From: Pantoea stewartii subsp. stewartii
Lineage (GTDB): Bacteria; Pseudomonadota; Gammaproteobacteria; Enterobacterales; Enterobacteriaceae
DNA: 39,481 bases
NCBI RefSeq assembly: GCF_008801695.1
Contig: NZ_VZPF01000048.1
Span: 1-39,481 of the forward strand
Direction of reading: 5' to 3'
The position numbers were made by a program, and so were the translations under genes. The number at the start of each line of letters is the position of its first letter. Within the stretch, counting starts at the first letter, position 1. Positions 39,250 to 39,481 of the stretch are shown one piece after another. The notes beneath the pieces are model-generated. The model had not been told where the DNA came from and searched no databases. It saw only the letters and a list, made by a program, of their open reading frames with translations.

Positions 39250-39481
39250 GGTGATGACTCCAATTAGTAGAACATATGCCTCTCGATGAAGGCACCGATG
39301 ACTTTTTCGTGGATCTCGATGGAACGAGAGAAACAAATTGTTTTGCGCGCCAGCCGCTTGATACGGGTGCGAAGCGTCAGGTTGTTACGTTCAATGCGTT
39401 GCGTAAATATCTTGCCCGTAAGGTGCTTATCCTTCGAAACCTCTCTGGCATAACTGCCCCAGTCGTCGCTGGTTATCATAC
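39250..39481 (-). mobile_element. IS1-family element, one end (rest outside window)
   Basis: The terminal repeat GGTGATGACTCCAATTAGT resembles the IS1 right end (GGTAATGACTCCAACTTA). The insB stop lies just inside it, as in IS1. The other end and target duplication are beyond the window. Confidence 0.88.
39264..39481 (-). CDS. insB: IS1 transposase InsB, C-terminal fragment
   Basis: About 72 residues are visible, including DDWGSYAREVSKDKHLTGK, TQRIERNNLTLRTRIKRLAR and the terminus IEIHEKVIGAFIERHMFY, nearly the E. coli IS1 InsB sequence. In IS1, InsB is made as an InsAB' frameshift fusion that carries the DDE transposase activity. The gene continues past the window edge; the visible part is intact. 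Confidence 0.92.
   Translation of the reverse strand, partial: MITSDDWGSYAREVSKDKHLTGKIFTQRIERNNLTLRTRIKRLARKTICFSRSIEIHEKVIGAFIERHMFY

Overview
This window looks like chromosomal DNA of a motile enterobacterium, probably Erwiniaceae-like (Pantoea/Erwinia/Mixta type). Many genes are close to E. coli families: yebG with its LexA box, rluF, ascG/ascFB, ybiV, ybiU, yciT, bluF, hns and map. The gene order is not that of E. coli. The genus is inference; the gene families are read from the translations.

Layout. (1) 1-1940: the end of an IS66-family element has cut off the 3' end of a chemoreceptor gene. That gene has a sigma-28 promoter and also an apparent frameshift after its start. (2) 1997-3035: a small cupin and SOS-regulated yebG. 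(3) 3114-8150: an accessory block with an overlapping two-gene unit (HAM1-family nucleotide-binding protein plus SIR2-like NADase), 1.8 kb without genes, an H-NS paralogue, a tyrosine recombinase with a 13-bp inverted repeat upstream, and a tiny CxxC protein. (4) 8432-14516: a BamE-like lipoprotein, then the DabA/DabB inorganic-carbon transporter with a divergent LysR regulator. (5) 14698-15799: a ParD-like protein overlapping an extra type I methionine aminopeptidase, behind a perfect 13-bp inverted repeat. (6) 15829-18436: a MASE2-GGDEF gene split by a MITE and two unrecognised genes. (7) 18698-26147: ybiV-like and ybiU-like genes, a yciT-like regulator, and a complete aryl-beta-glucoside locus (ascG, ascFB) with CRP and AscG sites. 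(8) 26157-34718: three further c-di-GMP-type genes, all damaged (amber codon, MITE, MITE), around a DeoR regulator. (9) 34763-39481: an unrecognised gene, grpB-like, rluF, an autotransporter esterase gutted between two MITE copies, and the end of an IS1 element.

The strongest candidate for a little-described system is the HAM1-SIR2 pair. It resembles the KomB/KomC part of the Kongming antiphage system, but no adenosine deaminase gene is visible and the HAM1 active site is altered.

The second main story is a 173-bp non-autonomous IS903-like MITE, present as four full copies and one truncated copy. Every copy lies in a gene; three of the four loci hit encode c-di-GMP proteins, and three copies keep perfect 9-bp target duplications. 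Removing each of those three, with one duplication, restores a full-length reading frame exactly. In the MASE2-GGDEF gene the MITE reads in frame at its entry and offers an ATGA restart back into the gene, so it may have made a split protein rather than a null.
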